This document shows positions 16,655 through 24,882 of a stretch of DNA of 64,000 nt, piece after piece. Numbering within the stretch: the stretch's first letter is position 1; each line of letters opens with the position of its first letter. This DNA comes from Glutamicibacter sp. MNS18 (GTDB lineage: Bacteria > Actinomycetota > Actinomycetes > Actinomycetales > Micrococcaceae): contig NZ_JAPCHW010000001.1 of assembly GCF_026107515.2 (NCBI RefSeq), positions 372,001-436,000 of the forward strand, written 5' to 3'. Under the pieces are notes generated by a model, which was not told where the DNA came from, ran no database searches, and saw nothing but the letters and a program-made list of their open reading frames with translations. The translations under genes and the position numbers were made by a program.

Positions 16655-17073
16655 TCGTCCTGGACACGCGCGTCATCTCGGAAATTTTCCGTCCTCGTCC
16701 TGAGCCGCGCGTCATCGCGTGTCTGGAGTCACTCACGGATGGTGTCGCGATCACGACGATCACGTTGGCGGAGCTGCTCGCCGGGGTCCGTAGACTTCCG
16801 GACAGGCGGCGCAAAGAGGAACTCCAGGTAGCGATCGAGGGCGCGATCCAGCCCTACCGCGACACGCGTTCCCTGCTGTCCTTCGACGAGGCTGCGGCCG
16901 CGGAATATGCCGAGGTGCTGGCGGTGCGTGAGCAGGCAGGACTGCCGATCAGCATGGCTGATGCGCAGATCGCTGCGATCTGCCTAGCGAATCGTGCCGC
17001 GTGCACGACGCGGAACACCGGGGACTTCGCGCTGACCGGCGTCGCGATTGTTGATCCCTGGGCCGCGTCGTGA
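16651..17073 (+). CDS. VapC-family PIN-domain ribonuclease toxin
   Basis: The four acidic residues of the PIN active site are present: Asp 5 (VLDTRVISE), Glu 41 (LAELLAGV), Asp 104 (SMADAQIAAI) and Asp 125 (NTGDFALTG). The residue after D-T, usually Asn, is Arg. VapC toxins cut tRNA or rRNA in a magnesium-dependent way. The 140-residue protein starts at GTG 16651, and its stop overlaps the start of the NUDIX remnant (GTGA, 17070-17073). Confidence 0.92.
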   Translation: MIVLDTRVISEIFRPRPEPRVIACLESLTDGVAITTITLAELLAGVRRLPDRRRKEELQVAIEGAIQPYRDTRSLLSFDEAAAAEYAEVLAVREQAGLPISMADAQIAAICLANRAACTTRNTGDFALTGVAIVDPWAAS

Positions 17074-17539
17074 GCCCATATTCGTCGATCTCCTCCCGTA
17101 ACGCGGTCCGTGTCCTCTTGCTTGATCCTTCGGCGCGGGTTCTGTTGTTTGAAGGACGGGATCTTTCCGATGCCGGGGACACCGCGCGCTTCTGGTTCAC
17201 TGCAGGCGGTGGTGTTGAATGGGGATGAGTCGTTGGCCGATGCCGCTGAACGGGAGCTGGCTGAAGAGACTGGCCTGACGGGAATGACGATGGTCGGGCC
17301 CTTCCACCGCCGTGAGTTTGACTTCCTCAATCACGGTGAACCCGTCCATCAGATCGAGCACTACTTCGCTGCGCGAGCTGCCACTCCTTCGGACCTCAAC
17401 CGTGACGGTTGGACGGAGCTGGAACGTGCCGTCGTGACCGAATGGAGGTGGTGGCCTGTTGCGGGTCTGAGACACGGCGGCATGAGCTTTCCCTGAGGAT
17501 CTGCCTGACCTCATCGCGAGGGCGGCAGAGCTCGTCTAG
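17070..17539 (+). pseudogene. Frameshifted NUDIX hydrolase coupled to VapC
   Basis: A GTG start overlapping the VapC stop opens a frame reading RNAVRVLLLDPSARVLLFEG up to FTAGGGVE, then stops at about 17228. NUDIX homology continues in another frame as NGDESLADAAERELAEETGL. The junction GAATGGGG fits loss of two A residues from GAAAATGGGG. A second shift near 17480 moves the end (FPEDLPDLIARAAELV, stop 17537-17539) into a third frame. It is clearly broken, but each part is still recognisable. Confidence 0.85.
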
Positions 17540-17557
17540 CCCCTCGCCGAGTACCGG

Positions 17558-17590
17558 TTGCCAGAATGCGGTAGCGTTCCGGTTTTCGCT
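17558..17590 (+). repeat. Possible degenerate array repeat (copy 6)
   Basis: GTAGCGTTCCGGTT (17571-17584) resembles the second half of copies 1 and 4, and GGTTG at 17557-17561 may be a left-arm remnant. It lies where a cassette boundary is expected, but the ungapped 48-bp match is poor (under half). Confidence 0.35.
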
Positions 17591-18517
17591 TTACCCCTTG
17601 CCGGGTTGGCGGGAAACACTCTGGTGGTGGGTTCGCAGTTGGAGCAATGCTGAGTCCAGCAACGGTGATGGAATCTTGAGAGCTGCTGCACGTGCGGCGA
17701 GGTCGCCGATGATGTGCTCGGCTTCGACAGGAGCCCCGTGCCGGAGGTCGCGATAAAGTGAAGAGGTGAACGCCGAACCTCGTTCGGTAAGCAGTCCGAG
17801 GGTCTGCGCGTGCCCGGCCTGGCTGACCGGATGACCCGAAGCTTCCGCGACTTGCTCGCACTCGGCGATCGCCTGGAGAATCTGCGCTTCACCTCCGGCG
17901 GCGAGGATGTCGCCGATGCTGCCGCGGAAAAGGCAGGTGATGACACCGGCGGCGGCGATGAAGGCCCACTTCTCCCACAACCGTGAAACGATGTCATCCA
18001 CGATGTCCAGGACGATGCCGTCGACGTCGAGTGTCCGACGGATCTTGTCGGGCACGGTCTCACCGTGCAGCCCGCCGACGGTGAGGCTGCACAGCGGGGT
18101 CATCTGCACCGCGGTCGCATCCTCGCCCAGTGTTGCGACGATCTTCACGATTCCCCCAAGGACTTGCCCCGGGAACGCGCGTTCCAACAGATCGATGTGG
18201 GCCATGCCGTTGAGTAGCGGCACAATGGAAGTCTCTGGCCTGATCCCAGGGGCGAGCGTCGGGATGATCGCTTCCAACGCCGGTGCCTTGACCGCGAGGA
18301 TCACGAGGTCGAAGGGATCTGCACCGTCCAGTTCAGTGACGGCGCACGCCGTGTGCACGACGTCCACGTCGGGCGCGCGGAAGCGCAGGCCGTCGGCGGT
18401 GAGCTGTCTGGCCCTGCGCTGTCGGATGAGGAAGGCCACGTCCTGTCCGGCAGTGATGAGTCGCGCACCGAGGGCCCCGCCGGTGGCTCCTGCTCCGACG
18501 ATGAGTGTCCGTGTCAT
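17591..18517 (-). CDS. 2-dehydropantoate 2-reductase family (ApbA/PanE-like)
   Basis: The 308-residue protein has the N-terminal NADP-binding Rossmann loop (TLIVGAGATGGALGARL), the ILAVKAPALE segment with the family Lys, and the C-terminal all-helical domain (KWAFIAAAGVITCLFRGSIG). PanE makes pantoate for coenzyme A, but many accessory paralogues act on other 2-oxo acids. It lies 65 bp downstream of a LysE-type exporter on the same strand, so a role linked to a small amino or keto acid is more likely than housekeeping PanE. ATG 18517 is preceded by GGGAAAACC. Confidence 0.82.
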   Translation of the reverse strand: MTRTLIVGAGATGGALGARLITAGQDVAFLIRQRRARQLTADGLRFRAPDVDVVHTACAVTELDGADPFDLVILAVKAPALEAIIPTLAPGIRPETSIVPLLNGMAHIDLLERAFPGQVLGGIVKIVATLGEDATAVQMTPLCSLTVGGLHGETVPDKIRRTLDVDGIVLDIVDDIVSRLWEKWAFIAAAGVITCLFRGSIGDILAAGGEAQILQAIAECEQVAEASGHPVSQAGHAQTLGLLTERGSAFTSSLYRDLRHGAPVEAEHIIGDLAARAAALKIPSPLLDSALLQLRTHHQSVSRQPGKG

Positions 18518-18582
18518 ATGTTGGTTTTCCCTTCGGAAGTCGCCGGGCCCGAGCCAGGCGGTGAGTCTGTTGCCCGCCGCGC

Positions 18583-19221
18583 TCACGCGCCGGGGCTGAG
18601 GAGGCTGTAGACGGTGCTGACCAGTAGCCCAGCGCCGATGAGCAACAGTGCGAGGCCGCCCAGGACAGTGATCGTCCGGTCCGCAGCCGGGGACCGGTGG
18701 AAACCGAACAGCCGGATCAGCGCGATCGTGGCCGCCCACCAAAGTCCGGCGCCGAGCACGACGGCGGCGCACAGTGTGACGGTTCGCATCTCCGCCCCGT
18801 CCCCGTATCCGATGAACTGGGGCAGGATCGCCGCGAAGAACAAGAGCGCCTTCGGGTTGGTCGCGTTCGTGACGAATCCACGCGCAAAGCCACCCTGAAC
18901 ACGGTGCCTGGTCGCATCGGGGTTGTCGTTCGCTGCGCTCCGGGATGCCCGCAGCATGCTCGCCCCCATCCACAGGAGCACGCCAGCGCCGAGTAGCTGC
19001 ACGACGGTTAGTGTGCCCGGCGCGGACACCAACAGGGCGGTCGCGCCGGCGGCGGCGAGCAGCGCGTGCAGCATCAGACCGGAGACGATCCCCACTGCAG
19101 TGGATGCGCCCTCCCGCGCGCCGCGGGTCGCCGAATGCACCACCAGGACAAGGTCCGGTCCAGGCACCGCCAGTGCTACCAACAGGGCGAGGGTAAACGC
19201 CGCCCATGATTCTGCTCCCAT
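18583..19221 (-). CDS. LysE/RhtB-family amino acid exporter
   Basis: The 212-residue, roughly six-segment membrane protein has the family pattern: VALAVPGPDLVLVVHSATRG in the first loop, GARGFVTN-like GGFARGFVTNATNPKALLFF, and a hydrophobic C-terminus. LysE/RhtB proteins export amino acids such as lysine, threonine or homoserine by proton exchange. It is divergent from the Lrp gene at 19288, the classic lysE-regulator layout, and probably in an operon with the PanE-like gene. Confidence 0.9.
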   Translation of the reverse strand: MGAESWAAFTLALLVALAVPGPDLVLVVHSATRGAREGASTAVGIVSGLMLHALLAAAGATALLVSAPGTLTVVQLLGAGVLLWMGASMLRASRSAANDNPDATRHRVQGGFARGFVTNATNPKALLFFAAILPQFIGYGDGAEMRTVTLCAAVVLGAGLWWAATIALIRLFGFHRSPAADRTITVLGGLALLLIGAGLLVSTVYSLLSPGA

Positions 19222-19287
19222 CCGTGCCTCCGATCCGTGGATTCTTCCGTGATCAAGGTTATGGGCCAGATTCGCTACTCTTTAACC

Positions 19288-19800
19288 ATGAGCGAACGTC
19301 AAATGAAATCAGATCGAGTCCCCGAATTGGATTCGGTGGACTGGGCCATTCTCGAACTGTTGCAGGTGGATGCGACCATGCCGAACAAGGATATCGCTGC
19401 GAAGGTCGGCGTCGCTCCGAGTACCTGCCTGGAGCGGATCAGGCGGATGCGCCGCAACGGCACCATCGTCGCCACACGCGCGCACGTGCTCCCCAGCCTG
19501 CTAGGCAAGGGTGAGCAGGCGTTCCTTGGAATTCAGATCCGCCCGCACGCGCGCGACACGGCCAACGACTTTGTGCAGAAGGCCCTCGCGCTGCCGGAAA
19601 CGCTAGCCCTCTACAACGTCAGTGGCAGCGAGGACTACCTTGTCCACGTCGCTGTGGCGAATAGCACCGAGTTGCAGACGTTGATCATTGACAAGCTCCT
19701 GGCACTGCCGCAGGTCGCACACTGCCGGACGCAACTGATCTTCGGTGAGCCGTGGGTGGCACCGCTGCGCCAACGCTCGGCACATGATTCGGACAGCTGA
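19288..19800 (+). CDS. Lrp/AsnC-family regulator divergent from the LysE-type exporter
   Basis: The 170-residue protein has a winged helix (VDWAILELLQVDATMPNKDI, then KVGVAPSTCLERIRRMRRNG) and a C-terminal ACT-like RAM domain (ALYNVSGSEDYLVHVAVANS). It probably senses an amino acid and controls the divergent exporter operon. ATG 19288 fits a TACTCT -10 box at 19276-19281, 6 nt upstream; the frame is open to 19237. Confidence 0.88.
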   Translation: MSERQMKSDRVPELDSVDWAILELLQVDATMPNKDIAAKVGVAPSTCLERIRRMRRNGTIVATRAHVLPSLLGKGEQAFLGIQIRPHARDTANDFVQKALALPETLALYNVSGSEDYLVHVAVANSTELQTLIIDKLLALPQVAHCRTQLIFGEPWVAPLRQRSAHDSDS

Positions 19801-19830
19801 GACGAGTTTCCCAGCCATCGCGTAGCCAGC

Positions 19831-19892
19831 GGTTGGTATGCGCCTGAATTCGTTGGAATTCGGGTTCAACATCTCTTCGCCTTTCGGCTCAA
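19831..19892 (+). repeat. Array repeat copy 7
   Basis: The left arm GGTTGGTATG is intact, and 32 of 48 positions (19830-19877) match without gaps. A second half-copy-like segment (CGCCTTTCGGCTCAAGCACC) follows, as in copies 1 and 4. Confidence 0.7.
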
Positions 19893-19964
19893 GCACCGAA
19901 CCTGGGATCTCGGCGTCCACCTTCCGACGGAATCTGCGGGGATCCTGGGTCAGGAACCCGGTAG

Positions 19965-20822
19965 TCACGACGGCCAGTTGAAGTCCCTGTCTGCGCCGTA
20001 CGAATCCCGGCGGGCGGTGTACGCCAGGGCTGCGTGTTCTCGTGCGTCGTCACCGATGAGTACCCGCAGCGGGCGGCCCGGGTTCGACAGGTGCGCAACC
20101 AGCGCGTCGGCCGCGGTGCGCGGATCGGCGTCCGTCGACGCCTCGCCGGGTTCGGCTGCCGGCCAGGGGATCTGCGCGGTGCCGAACAAGGCGGTGCGAA
20201 GATCGTCATACTCCGGTTTCGGGGTCGCAAACGACATGCTTGACCCTGCCCAGTCGGTCGCGAATCCGCCGAGCTGGGCAATGGTGACATGGATGCCGAA
20301 CGGCGCGACCTCGGCGGACAGGGCTTCGCTGAAACCCTCCAGAGCCCACTTGCCGGCGTTGTACAGGCCGAAGGTCGGCATCGCACCGATCGCACCGACA
20401 GTCGAAATCTGCACGATATCGCCACCGCCGCGCGCCCGCAGATGTGGGATTGCGGCCCGACAGACCCACAGTGCACCGAACAGGTTGAGGTCCAGATGAG
20501 CGCGGGCCTGCTGTTCGTCGACTTCCTCAATGGCACCGACCAGCCCGCCCCCGGCGTTGTTGACGACGATGTCGATGCCGCCGAAGGCCCGTGCCGCCTC
20601 ATCGACGGCAGCGGCGACGGCGGTGGCGTCACGGACATCGAGCAGGATCTCGCGAACCGAGTCAGGGTGGCCGGCCTGCAGATCCGCCAGCGCTCCGGGT
20701 TGGCGAACCGTTCCGACGACGCGGTCTCCGTGGTCCAGGGCCGCCTGCGCAAACGCCCGGCCGAGCCCGCGGCCGGCACCGGTGATGAACCAGATGCGGG
20801 TTGTGCTTGATCCTTCGGACAT
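19965..20822 (-). CDS. Short-chain dehydrogenase/reductase (SDR)
   Basis: The 285-residue classical SDR has TGAGRGLG (cofactor loop), NNAGGG, a catalytic Ser in VQISTVGAIGAMP and the Tyr-x3-Lys pair in YNAGKWALEG. It is NAD(P)-dependent; the substrate is unknown. It sits between repeat copies 7 and 8 and so appears to be the last array cassette. GGAGGG lies 8 nt before the ATG. Confidence 0.9.
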   Translation of the reverse strand: MSEGSSTTRIWFITGAGRGLGRAFAQAALDHGDRVVGTVRQPGALADLQAGHPDSVREILLDVRDATAVAAAVDEAARAFGGIDIVVNNAGGGLVGAIEEVDEQQARAHLDLNLFGALWVCRAAIPHLRARGGGDIVQISTVGAIGAMPTFGLYNAGKWALEGFSEALSAEVAPFGIHVTIAQLGGFATDWAGSSMSFATPKPEYDDLRTALFGTAQIPWPAAEPGEASTDADPRTAADALVAHLSNPGRPLRVLIGDDAREHAALAYTARRDSYGADRDFNWPS

Positions 20823-20922
20823 AGCGAATTCCCTCCAACGACACGGCCTGTCTCGTCACGGTAATGAAGGTGCGGCGGTCAGTCAATAGCGCCGGGTATC
20901 CGGCCGGCGGGATTCGCATTCT

Positions 20923-20970
20923 GCGGTTGGTCGGTGCCGGGACTCGGGGGCCTGCCGGTCTAACGTGTGG
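20923..20970 (+). repeat. Possible array repeat copy 8
   Basis: 33 of 48 positions match without gaps, including GGTTGGT at the left and TAACGTGTGG at the right. It lies just where a boundary is expected, between the SDR gene and the chromosomal-looking GNAT gene. Confidence 0.55.
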
Positions 20971-21013
20971 ATCCGGTGGGAAGAAGGCGTCCGAATGGAG
21001 CGATAATGGTGGC

Positions 21014-21511
21014 GTGAGCAACCCGGGAATATCGGTCCAGATACGTTCGTACGAAAGCGCTGACGCCCAGACGACGTTGCGCATCTTCCACGAAGCGATT
21101 ACGGTCACGGCAGCGGCGGACTACACGCCTGAACAGGTCGCGGCATGGGCGCGTCTGGACAAGCCGGATCTGCGCCGGTGGGATCGCTCGATGCTCGCCC
21201 GGGACAGCTACGTGGCCCTCGTTGATGGACAGGCCGCCGGGTTCTCCGATGTGAGCGCCGATGGCTATATCGACATGATGTTCGTGTCTCCGCGATTCGC
21301 GCGAAGAGGGGTGGCGCGCGAGCTGTTGGCCTTCCTCGAACGTCGGGCACGGCGATGCGCAGTGCGGCAACTTTCCTCGAATGTGAGCATCACGGCCCGT
21401 CCGCTCTTCGAGTCCTTCGGTTTCCACCTGGTGGCCGAGCAGCATCCCGTGATCGGCGGTGTCGTCATGACCAATTTCCATATGGCCAAGGAGCTCAACT
21501 ATCCGGAGTAG
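21014..21511 (+). CDS. GNAT-family N-acetyltransferase
   Basis: The 165-residue protein reads as GNAT: VQIRSYESADAQTTLRIFHE, the acetyl-CoA loop DMMFVSPRFARRGVARELLA, and a C-terminal ARPLFESFGFHLV. The substrate is unknown. GTG 21014 was chosen because GATAAT (21002-21007) ends 6 nt upstream, which makes a leaderless start likely; the frame remains open to 20864. Confidence 0.87.
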   Translation: MSNPGISVQIRSYESADAQTTLRIFHEAITVTAAADYTPEQVAAWARLDKPDLRRWDRSMLARDSYVALVDGQAAGFSDVSADGYIDMMFVSPRFARRGVARELLAFLERRARRCAVRQLSSNVSITARPLFESFGFHLVAEQHPVIGGVVMTNFHMAKELNYPE

Positions 21512-22022
21512 CGCTGCCAATGAGAACCGGTGGTCCATCGGTGTGGACAGTTCCAGGATCCGGAGTGGGCCCGTCATTGCCTCCGCCTGGGTCTGTGGTG
21601 CGGGTGTGCTATCGACGGCGGCGAACCCTTGGGTCAGTATGGTCCGGACGGATCACGGCAGCGCTAGGGTGGTGGGCTGAGGCGCGATGCCCTGTTGCAG
21701 GTAGGGAGCCTCGGCCCGCAAATATGGCCATGTGCCGTGGGCGCCATCAGGGAAGCTGAATATTGTGCCTGTTCCGTCCCCGCACTTGTCGGAGTTGCGC
21801 TCGCCCATGCACTGGGCAGCGTCCAATGACTTCGAACATCTCGGATGTCGTGGTTGGTAGAGGTTATTGAACGCGGGTTCCGACACCGGTTTCAGCCGTG
21901 CCGATCATTTTCGCGCGAACCAACGGGGATGGCCATCGGAGATGTTCGGTTGTACCGGAAGACGGAGGGGTTCAGGACCAAGGAGTAGCCCGTGAGCTCC
22001 ACGAAAGCTTCAACGCCTGGTC
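21512..22022. other. 511-bp intergenic stretch without a supported gene
   Basis: Short frames exist on both strands but none shows family similarity or a ribosome site. No terminator or repeat is evident. Confidence 0.5.
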
Positions 22023-22790
22023 TCAGAACAGCGGCCAGGGCACAGCCGGCATCTGACCGCTGGGAGCCGGAAACATCCCTGCCGAACCCAACTGCTCGCA
22101 GCGGGCAGCCAGAGCCGCAACCTCCCGGGCACTGAGCAGGTCTTCCAGGCGTCGGCCCAGTTCGCCGGAGAGCCCGTCAACGACTTGTGCGATGCCTTGT
22201 TGCTCCTCGGTGGCCAGATCCTCACCCAACCAGCCCCAGAGCACCGTACGCAGCTTGTGCTCATGATGGAAGGTGAGCCCGTGGTCCACGCCGTACCGGT
22301 GTCCATCGGGCATGGCCAGGATGTGGTTGCCCTTGCGGTCGGCATTATTGACGATGATGTCGAAAACCGCCATGCGCCTGAGCACCGGGGTATCTTCATG
22401 AATGAGCTCGACGATCCCACCGTTTTCATCCTGGCCCTTGAGCACGTGTTTCCAGACGCCCTGCGGCGCCTGGTCCGCCGCGATGAGGTCCACGGGGTTC
22501 TGCCCCGGATCAGGTTCCTTCCACAGCTGCACCATCCCTTCGCCCAACGGGCCATCACGCAGCCATGTGTGCGGCACTACGTCCCAGCCGAGGGCCTGCG
22601 AAACCAGATAGGCCGCCACTTCCCGTTGCGCCAGGGTGCCCTGGGGAAAGTCCCACAGTGGGCTTTCGCCGGCTATCGGTTTGTAAACGACCACGGTATC
22701 GCCGATGCTGCCAAGAAACGTGGCGTTTGAGGCGGTCGTGATACGGCCGGTGAGGGTCAGCTCTGCGGCTATGAGATCTGCTGCCGGCAT
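22023..22790 (-). CDS. SCO1664-family protein (PI3/4-kinase-like fold)
   Basis: The 255-residue protein matches the actinobacterial SCO1664 family: VYKPIAGESPLWDFPQGTLA (Lys and ATP loop), VDLIAADQAPQGVW, DIIVNNADRKGNHIL with the catalytic-loop-like NNADRK and HGLTFHHEHKLRTVLWGW. It resembles HipA/phosphatidylinositol kinase-like phosphotransferases; its activity is not established. Its ATG shares one base with the stop of the DUF3090 gene, so the three genes 22023-24028 form one operon. A longer frame to 22853 overlaps DUF3090 and is rejected. Confidence 0.88.
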   Translation of the reverse strand: MPAADLIAAELTLTGRITTASNATFLGSIGDTVVVYKPIAGESPLWDFPQGTLAQREVAAYLVSQALGWDVVPHTWLRDGPLGEGMVQLWKEPDPGQNPVDLIAADQAPQGVWKHVLKGQDENGGIVELIHEDTPVLRRMAVFDIIVNNADRKGNHILAMPDGHRYGVDHGLTFHHEHKLRTVLWGWLGEDLATEEQQGIAQVVDGLSGELGRRLEDLLSAREVAALAARCEQLGSAGMFPAPSGQMPAVPWPLF

Positions 22791-23311
22791 CAGAGGTCCG
22801 GTGGGGTGCAGATGTGTCCCTCGGCGTCCATGGGATTGCCGCACAACGGACACATCGGCCGTCCGGCGGCCACGATCTCACGGGTGCGCTTGGCAAATGC
22901 GCGGGCCGTGCCAACCGGGATTCGAACGAGCATCTTTTCGTCCTGGTCGGCTGAGTCCTCGTCGTCCACCGGGTGTAGCTCGATCACAACCTGCGCCGTG
23001 GATGAATCCCACCCCAGGCCTATCGCGCCGATGCGAAACTGCACCTCGACGGTTTCGAGCGGGTCATTGTCGACTAGTTCAACGGGGGTGCCGGCAGGAA
23101 CGTTGAAGGGGTTGCCCGGAACGGTGCCAAGCTGGTCGAGGACTTCGTCGATCTTTTCGGCGAGCGCCGCCGATTGCTGTTTTTCCAAGGCTAGGCTCAC
23201 CAGTTGCTTGCCTGCGCGCACCTGTAGATAAAAGGCTCGTGACCCCGGAGCGCCAATGACACCAACGACGACACGATCTGGCCAGGAAAACTCGTGAACA
23301 CGTGTAGACAT
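22790..23311 (-). CDS. DUF3090 family protein
   Basis: The 173-residue protein is typical of DUF3090: VHEFSWPDRVVVGVIGAPGS, FYLQVRAGKQLVSLALEKQQ, and a C-terminal CPLCGNPMDAEGHIC that probably binds zinc. Its role is unknown, but it is consistently found with the SCO1664-type and MSMEG_4193-type proteins in Actinobacteria. The downstream gene overlaps by one base. Confidence 0.93.
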   Translation of the reverse strand: MSTRVHEFSWPDRVVVGVIGAPGSRAFYLQVRAGKQLVSLALEKQQSAALAEKIDEVLDQLGTVPGNPFNVPAGTPVELVDNDPLETVEVQFRIGAIGLGWDSSTAQVVIELHPVDDEDSADQDEKMLVRIPVGTARAFAKRTREIVAAGRPMCPLCGNPMDAEGHICTPPDL

Positions 23312-23320
23312 GTCAATATT

Positions 23321-24028
23321 CTAGGCCGAAGAGGTTGACGGTGCCTGATGCCCTGCTCCGCCACCGACCGGAGCATCGCCGGACTGGGGAACGTTCGCCA
23401 ACCATGACAGGTCGCCGGCATCGGTGTTGATCGCGTGGACACTGGGCCGATGGGTCCCGTAGTGCACGATGGACACGGAGGCGGGGCCCACGGTGAGGCG
23501 CTGGAACATGTCAAGGTGCATGCCCAGTGCATCGGCCAGGATCGACTTGATGATGTCACCGTGACTGACGGCCGCCCACACGGCGCCGGGCCCGTGCTTG
23601 GACTCGAATGCCGCATCGTGTCGGCGGATCGCGGCCACCGACCGGGCCTGCATCGTTGCCAGGGATTCCCCGCCCGGAAAAGTAGCGGCAGAGGGCTGGG
23701 ACTGGACTACCTTCCAGAGGTTCTCGGTGGCGAGATCATCCAGCGTCCGACCCTGCCACTGGCCGTAGTCGCACTCGATTAGGTCGGGATCGATGGGAGT
23801 GCCCGGCGAACCAGCTTGGCGATCTAGGATGAACCGGGCGGTTTGCCGGCAGCGTTCAAGCGGGCTGGACACCACCGAAACCAGCGGCACGGAGGCGAGT
23901 CGCTCGCCGGTCAGGGCCGCCTGGTCCTTCCCGATCCGGTCCAGGCCGATGCCTTCCGCCCGACCTGCCAATATCCCGGAAGCGTTAGCTGTGGAGCGGC
24001 CATGCCGCACGAGAATTACTGTCGCCAT
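23321..24028 (-). CDS. Histidine phosphatase family protein, MSMEG_4193 type
   Basis: The 235-residue phosphoglycerate-mutase-like protein has the catalytic LVRHGRSTAN at the N-terminus, SSPLERCRQTA, the acidic DLIECDYGQWQG and the second His in AVSHGDIIKSI. It is the first gene of the DUF3090 / SCO1664-type operon. The substrate is unknown. Confidence 0.92.
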   Translation of the reverse strand: MATVILVRHGRSTANASGILAGRAEGIGLDRIGKDQAALTGERLASVPLVSVVSSPLERCRQTARFILDRQAGSPGTPIDPDLIECDYGQWQGRTLDDLATENLWKVVQSQPSAATFPGGESLATMQARSVAAIRRHDAAFESKHGPGAVWAAVSHGDIIKSILADALGMHLDMFQRLTVGPASVSIVHYGTHRPSVHAINTDAGDLSWLANVPQSGDAPVGGGAGHQAPSTSSA

Positions 24029-24246
24029 GGGCCCAGCCTAGTGACCGATCGTCCGCAAACCCAGCCCGGCGAGCGCACACCACCATGCGGATCCCACTGG
24101 AGCATGCATGATGACCCGGCTTCTTTGCCGGTTGGTTACTGTTGGTGCAGGGCGCGCTGGGCTACTTCCACGGGCAACTACGTAGGATGGTGCTGATCCA
24201 TCGAACCGGTTGGGTTCGTCCATCTCGAATCAAGGAGTCGTGAACG

Positions 24247-24687
24247 ATGAGTTTCAATGTCTATCTTTCCGGAGAGATCCACACCGACTGGCGTGACGAG
24301 CTCCAACGCGGCGCTCTCGCCGCCGGTCTGGACATTGTTTTTACCGCACCGGTCACCGACCACCCCGCGAGCGATGCCGCCGGTGATCATCTGGGGCAGA
24401 CGGCTAGCCAGTTCTGGCGTGATCACCAGTCCGCCAAGGTCAATGCCATTCGCACACGCACCCTGATCGAAAAGAGCGATTTTGTGGTCGTGCGGTTCGG
24501 GGACAAATACAAGCAGTGGAATGCCGCTTTCGATGCCGGCTACTGTGCCGCGTTGGGCAAGCCCTATGTGACGTTGCACGATGAGGACCTTGTGCATCCG
24601 CTCAAGGAAGTGGACGCCGAAGCCCAGGCCTGGTGCCAGACCGTCGACCAGGTGGTGGAAACATTGCGTTACGTGCTCAAGGCGTGA
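24247..24687 (+). CDS. YtoQ family protein
   Basis: The 146-residue protein begins MSFNVYLSGEIHTDWRDELQ and contains TAPVTDHPASDAAGDHLG and VVRFGDKYKQWNAAFDAGYC, as in the YtoQ family, a Rossmann-like fold related to nucleoside 2-deoxyribosyltransferases. Function is not established. AAGGAG lies 9 nt upstream of the ATG. Confidence 0.9.
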   Translation: MSFNVYLSGEIHTDWRDELQRGALAAGLDIVFTAPVTDHPASDAAGDHLGQTASQFWRDHQSAKVNAIRTRTLIEKSDFVVVRFGDKYKQWNAAFDAGYCAALGKPYVTLHDEDLVHPLKEVDAEAQAWCQTVDQVVETLRYVLKA

Positions 24688-24882
24688 GCCTTGCGGCAGG
24701 TGATCGATGGTCTGGTGGCCCGCTGTCGATGACCTTTACTCCGGGAGGTCTTCGTGGTGGAGGCGGGCGTCAACGACTGGTCGCCAAGGGAAGGAGTGCC
24801 CGGGCTGTGGATGCCGGGGCATTTGGGCCTTGGTGGTCAACGCGATGCCTGGGGATCCAGTGCTGTGGCGCATCGGTCGTGC

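Noticed and set aside
9375-20970. Interpretation of the array as an integron
   Set aside because: No integron integrase, and the repeats are not folded attC-like sites with paired R and L boxes; they match a host gene 3' end instead.
9423-20970. tRNA or tmRNA gene as the attachment site of the accessory region
   Set aside because: No tRNA-like cloverleaf was seen next to the repeats; the shared segment is the ychF coding end.
21521-21568. Possible further array repeat around AGTTCC at 21549
   Set aside because: Only about 15 of 48 positions match, near chance.
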